Origin: Acidobacteriota bacterium
GTDB taxonomy: Bacteria > Acidobacteriota > Terriglobia > Versatilivoradales > Versatilivoraceae
NCBI GenBank assembly: GCA_028875135.1
Contig: JAPPFQ010000247.1
Span: forward strand, 1 to 6,422
Length of the DNA: 6,422 nucleotides
Direction: 5' to 3'
In this document: positions 5,364 through 6,422 of the stretch, piece by piece
Layout of the letters: every line of letters begins with the position of its first letter
Position numbering within the stretch: the stretch's first letter is position 1
Notes under the pieces: generated by a model
Told to the model about the DNA's origin: nothing
Seen by the model: the letters and a program-made list of their open reading frames with translations, nothing else
The model's database searches: none
Position numbers and translations under genes: made by a program

Positions 5364-6314
5364 CTAGGCTTTCCCCCTCCCGGCAGGTTCGGGAGGGGCG
5401 AATCTTTTCTTTCCGACTGCAGAAGCAGATCCACCAGTCCCGGCTCGCAGTTGCCTCAAGTACTCCGCAAACCGCTTGCCCAGATCCTCTCGCTTGAGGG
5501 CAAATTCGACGGTCGCCTCCAGAAACCCCAGCTTGTCGCCGGCGTCATAACGTTTCCCCTCAAAACGGAGAGCGTGAATAGCCTGCCCGTCCAGCAGACC
5601 GCGCAACCCATGGGTGAGTTGAATCTCTCCACCCCGGTCGGGAGCCGTCCGTGCCAGTACCTCGAAGATTTCCGGTGTCAGCAGGTAGCGGCCAATGATG
5701 GCCAGGTTGGAAGGCGCCTGTTCGAAGGGAGGCTTCTCCACCAGGTCAAGCACCTTGAACACTCCCGACCCGGCGACTCCCGCCACCGCTTCCGCCTCAA
5801 TCACACCGTATTGACTGATGGCGGGACCGTGCACCGCCTGCGTGGCCAGCACCGAAGTCCCGTATTCCTCGAAAACGTCCATCATCTGACCGACACATGG
5901 CGTAGGGGCGTCGATAATGTCATCGCCCAGCAGCACGGCAAAGGGCTCATCGCCAACCAGGTCCCTGGCGGTCAGCACGGCGTGACCCAGTCCCAGCGCC
6001 TGCTTCTGCCGAACGAAGGAGACCGTGGCCAGGTTGGAAGGCGCCTGAACCTGCCGCAGCAGATCGCTCTTCCCCCGTGCCTCCAGGGTTCTCTCCAGCT
6101 CGAAGGCCACATCGAAATGGTCCTCGATGGCGCCCTTCCCCCTGCCGGTCACGATGATCACCTGGTCGATGCCGGAGGCCACCGCCTCCTCGACCACGTA
6201 CTGGATCAGGGGCTTGTCCACCAGAGGTATCATTTCCTTGGGCTGGGCCTTGGTGGCCGGAAGAAACCGGGTCCCCAGACCAGCCGCCGGAATCACCGCC
6301 TTTCGAATCCGCAT
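5364..6314 (-). CDS. galU: UTP-glucose-1-phosphate uridylyltransferase GalU
   Basis: A 316-residue cytoplasmic enzyme that makes UDP-glucose from UTP and glucose 1-phosphate, for polysaccharide, glycolipid and UDP-sugar synthesis. From ATG 6314 the nucleotidyltransferase motifs are complete: AAGLGTRFLPATKAQPKEM (10-28), GLGHAV (108-113), LLGDD (128-132), EKP (193-195), APSNLAIIGRY (200-210), GGEIQLT (228-234) and RYDAGDKLG (255-263). A polar, basic, Pro-rich tail of about 25 residues extends the C-terminus and is probably disordered. The QAPSNLA sequence occurs twice, encoded by identical DNA (see the repeat entry). The gene starts next to the aldehyde dehydrogenase stop, so the two are likely an operon with coupled translation. 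A GTG at 6332 would add six residues and overlap the upstream TGA as GTGA; ATG gives the standard family N-terminus. Confidence 0.96.
   Translation of the reverse strand: MRIRKAVIPAAGLGTRFLPATKAQPKEMIPLVDKPLIQYVVEEAVASGIDQVIIVTGRGKGAIEDHFDVAFELERTLEARGKSDLLRQVQAPSNLATVSFVRQKQALGLGHAVLTARDLVGDEPFAVLLGDDIIDAPTPCVGQMMDVFEEYGTSVLATQAVHGPAISQYGVIEAEAVAGVAGSGVFKVLDLVEKPPFEQAPSNLAIIGRYLLTPEIFEVLARTAPDRGGEIQLTHGLRGLLDGQAIHALRFEGKRYDAGDKLGFLEATVEFALKREDLGKRFAEYLRQLRAGTGGSASAVGKKRFAPPEPAGRGKA
5699..6047. repeat. 22-bp exact in-frame direct repeat inside galU
   Basis: The 22 bases at 5699-5720 and 6026-6047 (core GGTTGGAAGGCGCC) are identical and 327 bp apart, which is exactly 109 codons. Both encode QAPSNLA in the galU frame, at residues 199-205 and 90-96. 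The copy at 200-205 is the conserved GalU motif before GRY; the other is at a variable site. Confidence 0.85.
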
Positions 6315-6316
6315 GG

Positions 6317-6323
6317 CCTCCCC
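6317..6323 (-). promoter_or_regulatory. Ribosome site close to the galU start
   Basis: Minus-strand GGGGAGG ends only 2 nt before ATG 6314, tighter than the usual 5-9 nt. It lies within the ALDH-galU junction, so ribosomes finishing ALDH at 6329-6331 may re-initiate here. The tight spacing keeps the GTG at 6332 possible. Confidence 0.4.
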
Positions 6324-6328
6324 GGCAT

Positions 6329-6422
6329 TCACTTCAGGTGCAAGACCACCATTTTCTGTTCCGTCATTTCATGGATGGCGTACTTGGGGCCTTCCTTGCC
6401 GAATCCGCTCTCCTTCAACCCG
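6329..6422 (-). CDS. Aldehyde dehydrogenase, C-terminal 30 residues only
   Basis: The end of an NAD(P)-dependent aldehyde dehydrogenase-superfamily protein; the rest, with catalytic Cys and Glu, lies beyond the right edge. The readable part begins GLKESGFGKEGPKYAIHEMT, the conserved ALDH C-terminal motif (G-K-S-G-G-E-G oligomerisation and active-site-rim segment), and ends VVLHLK. The IHEMTE wording after the motif resembles ALDHs of the lactaldehyde/phosphonoacetaldehyde type, but 30 residues cannot fix the substrate. The frame was read back from TGA at 6329-6331. The stop lies 14 bp before the galU ATG, so the two genes form one transcription unit. Confidence 0.85.
   Translation of the reverse strand, partial: GLKESGFGKEGPKYAIHEMTEQKMVVLHLK

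Overview
The window is about 6.4 kb of GC-rich bacterial DNA, coding almost throughout. Product types (an exported SMP-30 sugar lactonase-like protein, an exported TPR protein, GalU, SelB), strong GGAGG-type ribosome binding sites and intergenic heptamer repeats suit a heterotrophic soil or sediment bacterium. Acidobacteriota is my best guess, but no marker gene in the window proves it. A full-length SelB shows that the host decodes UGA as selenocysteine.

Left part (1-1951, all minus strand). An exported SMP-30/gluconolactonase-like protein is followed by a small hot-dog-fold thioesterase of the fluoroacetyl-CoA thioesterase (FlK)-like type. After a 328-bp gap comes the N-terminus of a short-chain dehydrogenase that runs off the left edge. 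The gap holds an inverted pair of 31-bp arms built of AGTGGAT/AGTGATT-like heptamers, and a second short direct repeat. The three enzymes could serve one catabolic route, with lactone hydrolysis outside the cytoplasm and acyl-CoA and redox steps inside, but the substrate cannot be read from sequence.

Middle (1952-5098). A divergent promoter region of about 220 bp separates the SMP-30 gene from a plus-strand gene for an exported TPR-repeat protein. That gene converges, with only 4 bp between stop codons, on selB (minus), the selenocysteine-specific elongation factor. No tRNA-Sec gene, selA, selD or selenoprotein gene is visible here.

Right part (5099-6422). ALDH (C-terminal 30 residues only), galU and selB lie in the same direction on the minus strand. 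The 265-bp galU-selB gap is the most interesting stretch. It carries a strong sigma70-like promoter pointing plus, which can read only a 170-180-nt non-coding stretch rich in hairpins and ending in eight Ts, before meeting the end of galU. I read this as a candidate independent small RNA, possibly unannotated. galU also contains a 22-bp exact, in-frame internal direct repeat that places its conserved APSNLA motif at a second, unexpected site.
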